From positions 1 to 64,000 of the forward strand of contig NZ_RCIQ01000006.1 in assembly GCF_004000255.1 (NCBI RefSeq): DNA of 64,000 nt, written 5' to 3'. The stretch's first letter is position 1. Each line of letters starts with the position of its first letter. This document shows, piece by piece, positions 32,692 to 42,517 of this stretch. A program made the translations under genes and the position numbers. The DNA is from Nioella ostreopsis (GTDB taxonomy: Bacteria; Pseudomonadota; Alphaproteobacteria; Rhodobacterales; Rhodobacteraceae). The notes below the pieces were generated by a model. That model saw only the letters and a program-made list of their open reading frames with translations. It was not told the origin of the DNA and did not search any database.

Positions 32692-34122
32692 TCAGATCGG
32701 CAGGGCAGGGCTGCGCCCCGCCTCCTCGAACTCCCATTCCGCCGACCAGTTGTCGTCCTGCCTTTCCAGCACAAGGTAATTGCGCTCGGCAATATAGCGC
32801 TGCGCCTGTCCAGGGATGCGCGCCATGCGGATCTTGTGGCCTCTCAGCGGTGACTCCCCGAAGGCCGCCAGCGCGCCAAGCACCTTGGCCCAGGCTTTGG
32901 GCGGCGCCCGGTGCGAAATGCCCGAGGCCACCAGCTGGTGCAGCGTGTCGCCGCTTGGCAGGCTCATCTCGCCTCGCGCCGCCAGGTGAATCTCTCCCGA
33001 CAGCACCGTGACCTGCTGATCCGCGTGATCGGCGATGCGGGCCATCAGTTCCAGCATATGCGTCCAGCTTTCGCGATGCGCGCGGCTTTGCCACTGGTCG
33101 CGCAGATCGTCCTCGTATTTCTGCATGCGCGGGGTCAGCACCATCAGAAGCTCCAGCAGCGACAGGCGCGGGCCGAGCAGCGGGACGCTCGACATCACCA
33201 GGGTGCGGCCGGGGCAGGGGCTGCGGGTCTCGTCCTCCATCATCTGCCAGCCGCCCTTGCCCATGACCTCGCGCCGCGTGCGTTCGCTGCGCAGATCGGG
33301 GCCGAGGAGGCGCAGGCCGGGGGCAGTGACCGACCAGCCCAGATGCAGGCCGCTTTGATCGCGGAAGCGGGCGGGCAGATCGCCCTCCACCGTGCCATGC
33401 TGGAAGAGGAGCGCCGCTTCGCGTGCCACGTCAAACAGCGCCTGACCGACCGGCGAATAGGTGCGCGAGCGGCGCAGCGACCCCCAGCCATCGCAGATGT
33501 CATGGTCGTCCCACTGCATCAGCGCCGGGACGCGCGCGGCCAGATAGGCGAACTCGGGCGCCTTGTAGAGCGTGATGTAGCGATCCGCGAAACGCGCGCG
33601 CAGATGGTCGCGCAAACTGGCCAGATCGGCGCGGGAGGGATCGCGCGGGATGCGGTCGGGCCAGTCCTCGGACAGGGGATGGCCGTTTGTGGCTTCATCC
33701 GCATAGACCTGATCGCCGCCATGCAGGATCAGTGAAAAGGGCCGCGCGTCATGCTCTGCTCCGAGGCGCGCCCACATTGCGTTGCGCTCCGTCCCGTCGC
33801 GGTCGAGATCGCCATGTTCCTCGCCATTGCAGGACACAAAGGCCAACCGCCCGCCGCCCTCCGGCAGACCGGCCAGCGCATAATCGGTGCCGTTCCAGCG
33901 GTAAGAGGAGGGCCGGTCGAGCGGCACGGAGAACCGCGCGCGGTGCACGGTCACACCGGCCAGATCGGCAAGTCGCGTCATCTCTGCCGCGCCGTCTCCG
34001 GTTTCCGGCGCGGGCACCTCCTGCCCCTCGGGCGCGATCAGCAGCGCGGCCAGATGCATCCGTCCGTCGCGGATATCGTCAAGGATGAGGATCGGGCCGA
34101 GAATACGGTCAGCGCTGGTCAT
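32692..34122 (-). CDS. PhoD-like metallophosphatase
   Basis: A 476-residue protein of the alkaline phosphatase D/PhoD-like superfamily. Metal-site motifs: FVSCNGEEHGDLD, LILHGGDQVYADE, MQWDDHDICDGWGS and, later, VTVLSGEIHLAARGE. It lacks a Tat or Sec signal peptide, so it is probably cytoplasmic, unlike secreted PhoD. The substrate is unknown. It heads a group of four or five minus-strand genes. Confidence 0.87.
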   Translation of the reverse strand: MTSADRILGPILILDDIRDGRMHLAALLIAPEGQEVPAPETGDGAAEMTRLADLAGVTVHRARFSVPLDRPSSYRWNGTDYALAGLPEGGGRLAFVSCNGEEHGDLDRDGTERNAMWARLGAEHDARPFSLILHGGDQVYADEATNGHPLSEDWPDRIPRDPSRADLASLRDHLRARFADRYITLYKAPEFAYLAARVPALMQWDDHDICDGWGSLRRSRTYSPVGQALFDVAREAALLFQHGTVEGDLPARFRDQSGLHLGWSVTAPGLRLLGPDLRSERTRREVMGKGGWQMMEDETRSPCPGRTLVMSSVPLLGPRLSLLELLMVLTPRMQKYEDDLRDQWQSRAHRESWTHMLELMARIADHADQQVTVLSGEIHLAARGEMSLPSGDTLHQLVASGISHRAPPKAWAKVLGALAAFGESPLRGHKIRMARIPGQAQRYIAERNYLVLERQDDNWSAEWEFEEAGRSPALPI

Positions 34123-34146
34123 GGTCCCGATTTAGAGCCCGGTAGG

Positions 34147-34761
34147 TCAGGGTTCAACCGCGCGGCGCGCCTTCTGGGCCTTCAGCGCCCCGCGAATCCA
34201 GATCGCCATTGCCGCCGCCACCGCCAAGGCCGCAAGCAGCCCTACGGCGCTGCCCAGAATGTCGGACACCGCCTCGATCTGGCTGGCGAAGGCAAAGCCG
34301 AGGCCCACATAGATCGTGACCCAGATGGTTTCACCCAACACGTCCCAGAAGGTGAAGCGCAGCCAGCCGAGCCCGGTGGTCCCTGCGATGAAATTCACCC
34401 AAGGCCCGAGCGGGGCAAACAGCCAGGTGGAAAAGAAGACGCCAAGGCCGCCGCGCTTGTCCACCAGCCCGCGCGCCCGGTTCAGAACCGCGCTGCGGGC
34501 CGGGGTGCGGGCGATGCGCTCGACCAGCGGTGCGCCGCCATGGCGGCCGATCAGATATCCGGTCTGGTCGCCCAGAATGGCCCCGCCCCACGCCCCGGCA
34601 ATGACCTGCCACAGCGCCAGATCGCCCGCCGCCACGAAGGCGCCGCCCGACAGCATCATCAGCGAGGTGGGGATGGGCAGTGCCAGACAGGACAGGAAGG
34701 ACGAGGCGAAGATCACCAGCGCGCCCCAGGTGGTGACGAGGGCAAAGATCGTGTCGGTCAT
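34147..34761 (-). CDS. DedA-family membrane protein
   Basis: A 204-residue integral-membrane protein with the SNARE-associated/DedA signature: ALPIPTSLMMLSGGAFVAAG, GAILGDQTGYLIGRHGG, STWLFAPLGPWVNFIAG. DedA proteins act in lipid-carrier recycling and membrane homeostasis. I chose the ATG at 34761 because the longer frame is an Arg/Gly-rich shadow; this start overlaps the stop of the upstream gene (ATGA). Confidence 0.9.
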   Translation of the reverse strand: MTDTIFALVTTWGALVIFASSFLSCLALPIPTSLMMLSGGAFVAAGDLALWQVIAGAWGGAILGDQTGYLIGRHGGAPLVERIARTPARSAVLNRARGLVDKRGGLGVFFSTWLFAPLGPWVNFIAGTTGLGWLRFTFWDVLGETIWVTIYVGLGFAFASQIEAVSDILGSAVGLLAALAVAAAMAIWIRGALKAQKARRAVEP

Positions 34762-35120
34762 GGGCGCGCATCCCCCTGTGCGGCCCGGAAGGCGTCGATG
34801 GCGGCCTGCAAGTCTTGCGCCAGCAGCTCCACCGTTACCCCGCGTTCTTCTGCCAGTTCCTGCAAGCTGCGCGGGCCGCCGGGGGCGGGTGGCAGGTCCA
34901 GCGCCTCGAAGGCCAGTTCGCGCGGGAGGCCCCAGGAATGGGCCACGTATCCGGGCGTCATCCATGGCTCTATCGCCTGATCACGATGCGCGGGATCGGC
35001 CCAGTAGATCCAGAACGCCACCAGCCGCACGGCAAAGAACAGGCTCACCGCCAGCGCGCCCCCGAGGATCACGGTGGCAACCGGCGCGGCCTGCCAGATA
35101 CGGCGGAGAAAGGCGAACAT
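34758..35120 (-). CDS. Small membrane-anchored protein, unknown function
   Basis: A 120-residue protein with one membrane helix (residues about 12-37, APVATVILGGALAVSLFFAVRLVAFW) and a C-terminal cytosolic part of about 80 residues that includes a short helical module (LQELAEERGVTVELLAQDLQAAIDAFR). It is translationally coupled to the DedA gene, so a shared function is likely. Confidence 0.75.
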   Translation of the reverse strand: MFAFLRRIWQAAPVATVILGGALAVSLFFAVRLVAFWIYWADPAHRDQAIEPWMTPGYVAHSWGLPRELAFEALDLPPAPGGPRSLQELAEERGVTVELLAQDLQAAIDAFRAAQGDARP

Positions 35121-35261
35121 GGGCGGTCCTTTGAAGGGGTATCAGGGGATGACACGGACCATGGCCCGATTTCCGTCGCGGGGGAAGCGCATTTACAGCG
35201 CATCCCGCGCAACAGGCAGGTCGGGGTCGGCCCCGTGATCCGCGCCGGCCCCCGCCTTGGG

Positions 35262-35477
35262 TCAGCCGGCCGCCATGGCCTTGATGTCAGCGGCACTGGG
35301 GGTGCTTCCGCCAATGCCCCATTGACCGCTGCGGACCTCCTTGACGCGGACCCAGGTCACGCCGCGCATGGCCTCGCCTTCCACTTCCACCATGGCATTG
35401 GTGACCTTTTCGATCATCTGGGCCTTTTGGGCCTGATCGAAGACACCTTCGATGACTTCAATATCGACAAGCGGCAT
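35262..35477 (-). CDS. Tautomerase-family protein (4-oxalocrotonate type)
   Basis: A 71-residue protein with the catalytic N-terminal Pro after Met removal (MPLVDIEVIEGVFDQAQK) and the IEKVTNAMVEVEGEAM helix. Members are small oligomers that shift keto-enol tautomers in aromatic-compound catabolism. It is divergent from the HxlR regulator at 35626, its likely controller. RBS AAGGAGAA lies upstream. Confidence 0.85.
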   Translation of the reverse strand: MPLVDIEVIEGVFDQAQKAQMIEKVTNAMVEVEGEAMRGVTWVRVKEVRSGQWGIGGSTPSAADIKAMAAG

Positions 35478-35625
35478 TTTCGTTCTCCTTCAATGTGTTG
35501 AACATCGCAAGATTGCCGCCACGGACGCATTCCGTTCCAGTCATCAAACTGAAGCAAATCCACTACAGTTCTTGTACTAGTCCTGTGGTTCCGGACGTGG
35601 GAAGCTGCCCGTCAGAGGAGCTGTC

Positions 35626-36345
35626 ATGTCAAAAAACATCTATCCGAGGTTTTGCCCCATCGCCATGGCGTCGGACCTGTTGGGCCCCCGTTGGACAATG
35701 CTGATCCTGTGCGAAATGTGGAACGGATCATCGCGGTTCAATGAAATCAGTCGCGGCGTCCCGGGGATGTCCCCCGGTTTGCTGTCGAAGCGCCTGAAAG
35801 AGATGGAGGCCAACGGGCTGATCGATCGCCGAAGCACAGGCGCGGGTGCGCATTCCGAATATGTGACGACCGAGCGTGCCGATGAGCTGGAACCCATCGT
35901 GGTCAGCCTTGGGGAATGGGCGCATCGGAATATCGATACGAACCTGTCGCTTCAATGCCTCGACGCGCGCATGCTGATGTGGAACATCCGCCGCAAGGTC
36001 AACAGGTCGGCCCTGCCGATCCATAAATGCGTCATTCAGTTCACGCTCAATGATCCTCCGAACGAACAGGCGAACTACTGGCTGGTTGTCAAACCGGGGA
36101 TGGAAACGGACCTGTGCTATCTCGATCCGGGGCACAATGTAGACCTGTTCGTCATCAGCGACTTGCGCGCCCTGACATCGGCCTGGATGGGGCATTCCAG
36201 CTTTGAGCGTGAGCTTGAAGAGGACCGGATTTCGCTCATCGGGCATTCGGGGATGGCGCAGACCCTCACCAAATGGCTGATCAAAAGCAAGTTTGCGGAT
36301 CAAAAGCGGTACGTTGCCCAGGACCGGGCACGCGCCGCTTCATGA
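35626..36345 (+). CDS. HxlR-family regulator with C-terminal sterol-carrier-like domain
   Basis: A 239-residue protein. Residues about 8-100 form an HxlR winged helix (ASDLLGPRWTMLILCEMWNGSSRFNEISRGVPGMSPGLLSKRLKEME, wing YVTTERADEL). The C-terminal part (about 120-225) has an SCP2-like look (VIQFTLNDPPNEQANYWLVV, DLFVISDLRALTSAWMG), probably ligand-binding. The Cys of the FCPIAMAS segment is often redox- or aldehyde-sensing in HxlR. It is divergent from the tautomerase gene, with a 148-bp region containing TACAGTTCTTGTACTAGTCC-like repeats. Confidence 0.87.
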   Translation: MSKNIYPRFCPIAMASDLLGPRWTMLILCEMWNGSSRFNEISRGVPGMSPGLLSKRLKEMEANGLIDRRSTGAGAHSEYVTTERADELEPIVVSLGEWAHRNIDTNLSLQCLDARMLMWNIRRKVNRSALPIHKCVIQFTLNDPPNEQANYWLVVKPGMETDLCYLDPGHNVDLFVISDLRALTSAWMGHSSFERELEEDRISLIGHSGMAQTLTKWLIKSKFADQKRYVAQDRARAAS

Positions 36346-36413
36346 CCGAAACCAATTTGCATGGGTGCATGCGCCGCCGAAGCTGACCGGCGGCGCGCTG
36401 TTCAGTCACGAAA

Positions 36414-38885
36414 CTAGCCGCGCATATTCGCGCCATTCGCGTCATAGCTGGGGCCGTCCAGCACGCGGGCCTTGTACATCTCGCCCAGGATCTCGACCTC
36501 CAGCTCCGATCCGGGCGCGGCATGGGCCGCGTCGACATAGCCCATGGCGAGCGATTGGCCCGTTCTGTGACCGTAGCCCCCAGACGACACATAGCCTACG
36601 GCCGCGCCATCCTTCAGCACCGCCTCGTCATTGGTGACGTCGATCCCCTCGGCCTCGATCGCCATGGTGACCAGCCGCCGTTTCGGCCCGGCCTCTCTCG
36701 CGGCCAAGGTCGCTTCCTTACCGACGAAATCCTTTTTCCAGTTGATGAAGGCCTCCATGCCGCTTTCCACCGCGTTGAAATCGGGGCGGAATTCCAGCGA
36801 CCACGCACCCCAGCCTTTCTCCAGCCGCATGGACATCAGCGCCCGCGCGCCGTACCAGTGATAGCCCAGATCGGCGCCTGCCGCCTCGATGGCCTCGGCC
36901 AGACGCAGCAGGTATTGCGGTTTGCAGTAAATCTCGTACCCCAACTCGCCGCTAAAGCTGATCCGGTTCAGGATCACCGGCACGCCGCCCACGAAGGTCT
37001 GCCGCAGATCGCGGAATTTGAACGCCTCGGCGCTCACGTCATCGCGGGTGATCCGCGCCAGCAGTTCCCGCGAATTGGGACCAGAGAGCGCAATCCCGTG
37101 CCAGTCGTCGCTGACATTGGCGTAAGACACATCGGCGGGCAGGTCCTTCTCGAACCAGCGGCGATGCGCGTCCTGCATGTCGCCGGAGCCGAAGAGCATG
37201 AAGTGATCGTCCGCCAGACAGGCCACGGTCAGATCGCCATAAAGCCGGCCCTTGGGGGTCAGCATCGGCGTCAGCGTCAGGCGACCCGGTTTCGGCACAT
37301 AGCCCGCAAGGATGCGGTCCAGCCACGCCCGCGCGCCCGCGCCCTTGACCTCATGCTTGGCGAAATTGGCGATCTCGATGCCGCCCACGGCCTCTTGCAC
37401 CGCTTTCACCTCGCGCGCCACGTAGTCATGCGACCGGTTGCGCTCAAATGTCGGTTCCTCATGGGCATCGTCCGGCCCGTCCGCAAACCACAGCGCGTTT
37501 TCCAGACCAAAGCCCTGACCCATTCGCGCGCCCTTGGCGACCAGCCGGTCATAAAGTGCCGTGGTCTTCTGCAAGCGGCCCTTGGGCAGGGTTTCATTGG
37601 GGAAGGTCATCACGAAGCGGCGCTCGTAATTCTCGGTCGATTTCACCGTGCCCCAGTCGGGCGTCGCCCAATCGCCGAAGCGCGCCACATCCATGGCCCA
37701 CACGTCGATGGACGGCTCTCCGTCGATCATCCATTCGGCCATGGTCAGCCCGACACCGCCGCCCTGGCAGAAGCCCGCCATGACGCCCACGGCGCACCAA
37801 TAATTGGTCATGCCCGGAACCGGGCCGATCATCGGGTTGCCGTCGGGGCCAAAAGTGAAGGGGCCGTTGATCGCGTCCTTGATCCCGGCATTTGCCAGCG
37901 CCGGGATGCGTTCGAACCCCAGTTCCAGCCGGTCGGCGATGCGGTCCAGATCGGGTTGCAGCAGCTCATGCCCGAAGGTCCAGGGCGTGCCCTCCACCTT
38001 CCACGGCGTGCCCTTGGGCTCATAGGTGCCAAGCAGCATCCCCTGCCGTTCCTGCCGGAAATAGATATTCGCCTCGTAGTCGATCCCGCAGGGCAGGCGG
38101 CCAGCGCCCCCGGGCTGCATCCGCTCGACGATCTCGGGGATCGCCTCGGTGATCAGGTAGTGGTGCTCCATCGGCTGCACCGGGATGTGCAGCCCCTGCA
38201 TATGCCCCACTTCCCGCGCCCAGAGACCCCCGCAATTGACGATGATCTCGGCATTGATGACGCCTTTGGGCGTGGTCACATCCCAGCTTCCGTCGGGGCG
38301 TTGCGTGGTCGCGGTCACGCCGCAATGGGTGAAATATTGCGCGCCGTGCACGCGGGCGGCCTTTGCAAAGGCATAGGTCGCGCCAGAGGGGTCGAGATCG
38401 CCATCCTGATCGTCCCACAGCGCCGCGTAATACTGGCTGGTGTCAATGAGCGGATGCCGTTCGGCCAGTTCCTTGGGGCTGATAAACTCCTGATCAAGCC
38501 CCATGTAGCGCGCCTTGGACCGTTCGCGTTTCAGGTAGTCATACCATTCCTTGGTCGAGGCCGCGTAGAAACCGCCGGTCATGTGAAGACCCACGGAATG
38601 GCCGCTGGTCTCCTCGATCTCTTTATAAAGATCAATGGTATAGCCCTGAAGGCGGCTGATATTCGGGTCCGAGCTGATCGTGTGAATCTGCCCCGCCGCG
38701 TGCCAGCTGGACCCGCTGGTCAACTCATCGCGTTCCAGCAGGACCACGTCCTTCCAGCCGAACTTGGCCAGGTGAAACAGGATCGAGCAGCCCACCACGC
38801 CGCCCCCGATCACCACCACCTTGGCGTGGGAGGGCAGGGGTTTGCCATTGGCGGTTCCGGTTTCGTCTTTCTGGATCTCGGGCAT
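36414..38885 (-). CDS. Dimethylglycine/sarcosine dehydrogenase-type FAD oxidoreductase
   Basis: An 823-residue two-part enzyme: an N-terminal DAO-type FAD domain (VVVIGGGVVGCSILFHLAKFG; SGSSWHAAGQ contains the His that covalently holds FAD in DMGDH) and a C-terminal GcvT/aminomethyltransferase domain (FGSGDMQDAHRRWFEKD, ISFSGELGYEIY, GYVSSGGYGHRTGQSLAMGYV) that passes the one-carbon unit to tetrahydrofolate. It demethylates N-methylated glycine or a related amine. It is downstream of the Fe-S flavoenzyme gene on the same strand, 17 bp away. The exact substrate is not decided by sequence. Confidence 0.92.
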   Translation of the reverse strand: MPEIQKDETGTANGKPLPSHAKVVVIGGGVVGCSILFHLAKFGWKDVVLLERDELTSGSSWHAAGQIHTISSDPNISRLQGYTIDLYKEIEETSGHSVGLHMTGGFYAASTKEWYDYLKRERSKARYMGLDQEFISPKELAERHPLIDTSQYYAALWDDQDGDLDPSGATYAFAKAARVHGAQYFTHCGVTATTQRPDGSWDVTTPKGVINAEIIVNCGGLWAREVGHMQGLHIPVQPMEHHYLITEAIPEIVERMQPGGAGRLPCGIDYEANIYFRQERQGMLLGTYEPKGTPWKVEGTPWTFGHELLQPDLDRIADRLELGFERIPALANAGIKDAINGPFTFGPDGNPMIGPVPGMTNYWCAVGVMAGFCQGGGVGLTMAEWMIDGEPSIDVWAMDVARFGDWATPDWGTVKSTENYERRFVMTFPNETLPKGRLQKTTALYDRLVAKGARMGQGFGLENALWFADGPDDAHEEPTFERNRSHDYVAREVKAVQEAVGGIEIANFAKHEVKGAGARAWLDRILAGYVPKPGRLTLTPMLTPKGRLYGDLTVACLADDHFMLFGSGDMQDAHRRWFEKDLPADVSYANVSDDWHGIALSGPNSRELLARITRDDVSAEAFKFRDLRQTFVGGVPVILNRISFSGELGYEIYCKPQYLLRLAEAIEAAGADLGYHWYGARALMSMRLEKGWGAWSLEFRPDFNAVESGMEAFINWKKDFVGKEATLAAREAGPKRRLVTMAIEAEGIDVTNDEAVLKDGAAVGYVSSGGYGHRTGQSLAMGYVDAAHAAPGSELEVEILGEMYKARVLDGPSYDANGANMRG

Positions 38886-38902
38886 GTCGGTGCTCCTTCC
38901 TG

Positions 38903-40879
38903 TCAGATCTCAAGGCCGCATTTGCGGCCCTCGTAAAAGGCCCATGGCGCCTGGCGCGGGGCCTGTGCGTCGCCGATGAGAATGGGGGCGAGGTCGGACA
39001 GCGCCTCCGACAGCGGATCAAAGGCGCGGTTCGTGGTGGCCATGACAAGGGCGGAAGAGGCAATCTCGCGCTCGGACCCGTCCAGCAGGTTGCGCAGCAG
39101 CGCCCCGTTGCCGCGCCATTCCAGAATGCCGTGCTCGGTCAGCATCTCGACGCCCAACCTCGCCAGCCGCGCCCGGATCGGAATGTCGGCGCTGGTGCGT
39201 GTCAGGTCTTTCCCGACATAAGGATCGGGCGTGACCAGCGTCACCTGCTTGCCCGCTTCCGCCAGATGCCACGCCGTGCCGACGCCGCGCATATTGCCGC
39301 CTTCATCCAGGACGATCACATGATCGCCAAGCCGCGCATCGCGGCGCATCACGTCCTCGGCGGCATAGACATGGCCATTCGCCAGCCCCGGCAGCGGGCC
39401 AAGCTGCGGCAGCCAGCGTTGTGTCGCCTCCTCATCCGGCAGCGATCCGGTGGCCAGCACCACCTGATCGGCGCCGATCCCCCGCACATCGTCTGCGTCC
39501 AGAAAACTGTTCAGATGCAGCCGCACCCCGAGCCTGTCGAACTGCCGTTCGTACCAGTCGAGCAGCTCCGTGATCTGCCCCCGCCGCGGCTGTTCGCCCG
39601 CCAGCCGGAACTGCCCGCCAATGACCGCCGCCGCCTCGTGGATCTCGACCGAATGCCCCCGTTCCGCCGCCACCCGCGCGGCCTCCAGCCCCCCCGGGCC
39701 CGCGCCGACGACCAGCACCTTTTTCGGCGTCTCGGCAGGCGTAAACCGGTCCCCGCCCCACTGGTATTCGCGCCCCACGGAGGGGTTCACGAGGCAGGAA
39801 ATCCAGTAATCGCGTGACCGGCGGCCCCAGCACATCTGGTTGCAGGAGATGCAGCCGCGAATGTCCTCCGGCCTGCCCTCCGTCACCTTGCGCGCCAGAT
39901 GCGGGTCGGCGATCTGCCCGCGCACGATGGAGACCAGATCGGCCTGACCCGACCCGATCACGCTTTCCGCATTGTCGGGCGTCCTGATCCCGCTTTCGGC
40001 CTGCACCTTGGCGTGTTTGAGTTCCCGCTTGAACACCTCCGTCGCGGGCACCGTGGGCTTTTCGCCCATCACGAAGGTGGGCATCAGCTTCTCGAAGTCG
40101 AGATACCCGCCAGAGCCGCAACTGACGTAATCCAGATGCCCCGTCCCATCATGCAGCGCGAGGATTTCGGTCAGGTCCTCAATCCCGAGGCTCACCGCAT
40201 AGCTGTCAGAATAACTCACCGACATGCCGACGATGAAATCCTCGCCGCAGGCGCGCCGGATGCCTTCAAGGATGCGCATCGACATCCGCGTGCGGTTTTC
40301 CAGCGACCCGCCCCAATCATCATCCCGCCGGTTGCTCCAGGGTGTCCAGAACTGATCGAGAAGCGAGTGATAGGCAGCCCAGATCTCGACCCCATCAAAG
40401 CCCGCCTGCTGGCAGCGCCGCGCGGCGGCGATGAAACCCGCGATCATCTCCTCGATCTCGGCCCCGGTCATGGCATGGCTGCCGTCGCTGTCGTGGTAAC
40501 TGGGCCGCCCCGACGGCCCCCAATGCGGCTGGTAGCTGAGATCGGAATCGCCGTGCTGGCCCACATGGTAAAGCTGCTGCAACACCACCGCGCCCGCGTC
40601 TTTCACCGGCTCCAGGATGCGGCGGAAGGCGGGGATCACCGCGTCGTCCTCCGCCAGGAAATTGCCCCGCGTCAGCACGCCGGTGCGGTGGACGGGCACG
40701 GGTTCCGCCACGATCATCCCCGCGCCGCCCAAAGCGCGTTCCAGCAGGTAGGCCCCGAACTGGTCGCCCGGCAATCCGTTCACCGACATGTTCGCCGTGT
40801 GGGCTCCAAAAGTGATGCGGTTGCGCAGGGTCTTGTGGCGCAGGTCGAGCGGGCTGGTGAGGCGGGGAAAGGCGGTCAT
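38903..40879 (-). CDS. Trimethylamine dehydrogenase-type NADH:flavin oxidoreductase
   Basis: A 658-residue Fe-S flavoprotein: an N-terminal old-yellow-enzyme barrel (RNRITFGAHTANMSVNGLPGDQF, GFDGVEIWAAYHSLLDQFWTPWSNRRDDDWGGS), a [4Fe-4S] site (CISCNQMCWGRRSRDYWISC), then FAD/NAD-binding folds (VLVVGAGPGGLEAARVAAERGH, VYAAEDV). Relatives demethylate dimethylamine, trimethylamine or N-methylproline betaines. The start at 40879 was chosen over a longer frame that would translate the GTAC repeat. Likely co-transcribed with the genes on either side. Confidence 0.92.
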   Translation of the reverse strand: MTAFPRLTSPLDLRHKTLRNRITFGAHTANMSVNGLPGDQFGAYLLERALGGAGMIVAEPVPVHRTGVLTRGNFLAEDDAVIPAFRRILEPVKDAGAVVLQQLYHVGQHGDSDLSYQPHWGPSGRPSYHDSDGSHAMTGAEIEEMIAGFIAAARRCQQAGFDGVEIWAAYHSLLDQFWTPWSNRRDDDWGGSLENRTRMSMRILEGIRRACGEDFIVGMSVSYSDSYAVSLGIEDLTEILALHDGTGHLDYVSCGSGGYLDFEKLMPTFVMGEKPTVPATEVFKRELKHAKVQAESGIRTPDNAESVIGSGQADLVSIVRGQIADPHLARKVTEGRPEDIRGCISCNQMCWGRRSRDYWISCLVNPSVGREYQWGGDRFTPAETPKKVLVVGAGPGGLEAARVAAERGHSVEIHEAAAVIGGQFRLAGEQPRRGQITELLDWYERQFDRLGVRLHLNSFLDADDVRGIGADQVVLATGSLPDEEATQRWLPQLGPLPGLANGHVYAAEDVMRRDARLGDHVIVLDEGGNMRGVGTAWHLAEAGKQVTLVTPDPYVGKDLTRTSADIPIRARLARLGVEMLTEHGILEWRGNGALLRNLLDGSEREIASSALVMATTNRAFDPLSEALSDLAPILIGDAQAPRQAPWAFYEGRKCGLEI

Positions 40880-40891
40880 GGGCTCTTCCGT

Positions 40892-40958
40892 CTGCACGAG
40901 GGGTGCACGGGGGGTGTACAGGGGGTGTACGGGGGGCACCCCCCTGTTTTTGGCGCTG
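40892..40958 (-). repeat. GTAC-rich intra-operon repeat, copy B
   Basis: Read on the minus strand it matches copy A (18909-18973) almost throughout: AGCGCC-A5-CAGGGGG, then GTGCCCCCCGTACACCCCC and further TGTACACC/GTGCACC units, differing mainly near the ends. It lies between the mttB-like and flavoenzyme genes, just before the RBS region of the latter, in the same orientation relative to transcription as copy A. Confidence 0.85.
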
Positions 40959-40996
40959 TCACATCAGATGAACTTATGCGTAAACAGAGGGTTAAC

Positions 40997-42517
40997 CTAG
41001 TACCACGCATCGGGCAGCTCCTCCTTGCGGCGGGCGACGAAGGCTTCCAGCTCTTCTCGCATCGCGTTGTCCATCGGCGGGGCCTCATAGCTCTCCAGCA
41101 TCCCTGTCCAGCGTTCATGGGCACGGGCGCGCATGTCTTTCGATCCGGCCTCTTCCCAGCTTTCCACATTCTCGCTATCGCTCAGTTTGGGTTCATAGAA
41201 CGCGGTCTGATAATTGCGCATCGTGTGGCCGCAGCCAAGGAAATGCCCGCCCGGCGCGACCTCTGCGTAGGCATCGCGGGCGAAGGCTTCGTCGGACACA
41301 TCCAGGCCCTGCGACAGCAGCTTTTGATAGCTGCCGAGCCGGTCGGCATCCATCACCAGTTTCTCGAACCCGGTGCACAGCCCACCCTCCAGCCAGCCTG
41401 CCGCGTGCAGCACGTAATTGGCCCCCGCCAGCATGGTGGAATGCATGGAGTCAGCACTCTCATAGGCGGCCTGCGCGTCCTCGATCTTGGAGGCCGTCAG
41501 CGACCCGCCACAGCGCAAGGGCAGGCCCGCACGGCGCGCAAGCTGGCCGATGGCGTAGTTCGACATGACGGGTTCCGGCATCCCGAAGGTGGGGGCGCCG
41601 GACTTCAGCGACATGGACGACAGGAAGTTGCCCAACACGAAGGGCGCGCCCGGGCGGACCAGTTGCGCATAGGCGCAGACCATCATCGCCTCGGCCATCG
41701 CCTGCGCGACGCTGGCGGCCGTGCTGACCGGCCCCATGGCGCCCGACAGGATAAAGGGAACCACCACAATCCCTTGATTTCGCGCGCAATATACGCGGAT
41801 CGCCTCAGTCACCACCTTGTCGACCAGAAGGGGCGAGTTGGTGTTGACGTTGCCCATGATGACGCAATTCTGCTCCATCACATCGGCACCAAACACGATT
41901 TCCGCCATGGCGACGCTATCCTCTGCGCGGCTCATTTCCGTGATCGCACCAAGGTGGGGTTTGTCTGACAGGGTCATATGGGCCAGCAGCATGTCAAGGT
42001 GGCGCTTGCTGACCGGCACGTCGCAGGGTTCGCAGGTGACGAAGCCGCCGTGATGCAGGTTGGGGTGCATATAGGTGAGCCGCACGAGGTCGCGGAAAGC
42101 GGCCATGTCGCCATAGCGCCGCCCGCCCTTAAGGTCGCGCACGAAGGGCGCGCCGTAGATGGGTGCGAAGACCTGATGCGCACCGCCGATGGTCACCGAC
42201 CGTTCCGGGTTGCGGGCGAGCTGCGTGAACTGGCTCGGGGCCTTCGCACACAGGCTGCGAATCCAGTCAGCGGGAGCACGCACGACATCGCCCTCGACCC
42301 GCGCGCCTTCGCGTTTCCACAGTGCAATTGCTTCTGGATCGTCACGAAACGCGATGCCCACATCCTGCAGGATCCAGTCGACCTGTGCCTCCAGCTTTTC
42401 GATCTGGTCCTCGTCCAGCACATCGAAGAAAGGCAGCACCCGCCGGATATGCGGCGAGGCGGGGGAGTTGCCGGAACCGGCGCTTCGGTTGCGGGTCGGG
42501 CGGCTGCGTCTGGCCAT
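40997..42517 (-). CDS. MttB-superfamily methyltransferase (non-pyrrolysine)
   Basis: A 506-residue protein of the trimethylamine:corrinoid methyltransferase superfamily (RVLPFFDVLDEDQIEKLEAQVDWILQDVGI, GGAHQVFAPIYGAPFVRDL, NPLVILSGAMGP-like PFILSGAMGPVSTAASVAQ, HFLGCGHTMRNYQTAFYEP). There is no in-frame amber codon, so it is the non-Pyl type, whose known members demethylate glycine betaine, proline betaine or carnitine onto a corrinoid protein. No corrinoid protein is encoded in the window. The ATG at 42517 has AAAAGGG 6 bases upstream. Confidence 0.92.
   Translation of the reverse strand: MARRSRPTRNRSAGSGNSPASPHIRRVLPFFDVLDEDQIEKLEAQVDWILQDVGIAFRDDPEAIALWKREGARVEGDVVRAPADWIRSLCAKAPSQFTQLARNPERSVTIGGAHQVFAPIYGAPFVRDLKGGRRYGDMAAFRDLVRLTYMHPNLHHGGFVTCEPCDVPVSKRHLDMLLAHMTLSDKPHLGAITEMSRAEDSVAMAEIVFGADVMEQNCVIMGNVNTNSPLLVDKVVTEAIRVYCARNQGIVVVPFILSGAMGPVSTAASVAQAMAEAMMVCAYAQLVRPGAPFVLGNFLSSMSLKSGAPTFGMPEPVMSNYAIGQLARRAGLPLRCGGSLTASKIEDAQAAYESADSMHSTMLAGANYVLHAAGWLEGGLCTGFEKLVMDADRLGSYQKLLSQGLDVSDEAFARDAYAEVAPGGHFLGCGHTMRNYQTAFYEPKLSDSENVESWEEAGSKDMRARAHERWTGMLESYEAPPMDNAMREELEAFVARRKEELPDAWY

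Noticed and set aside
36522-38936. Long open plus-strand frame (804 codons) opposite the DMGDH-type gene
   Set aside because: No recognisable domain, and the other strand has an unmistakable two-domain oxidoreductase. Same GC artefact; a similar 689-codon frame at 39899-41968 was rejected for the same reason.
40997-42517. Pyrrolysine-containing trimethylamine methyltransferase
   Set aside because: The gene has no internal in-frame TAG; it terminates with TAG at the normal end of the family. It is the non-Pyl type.
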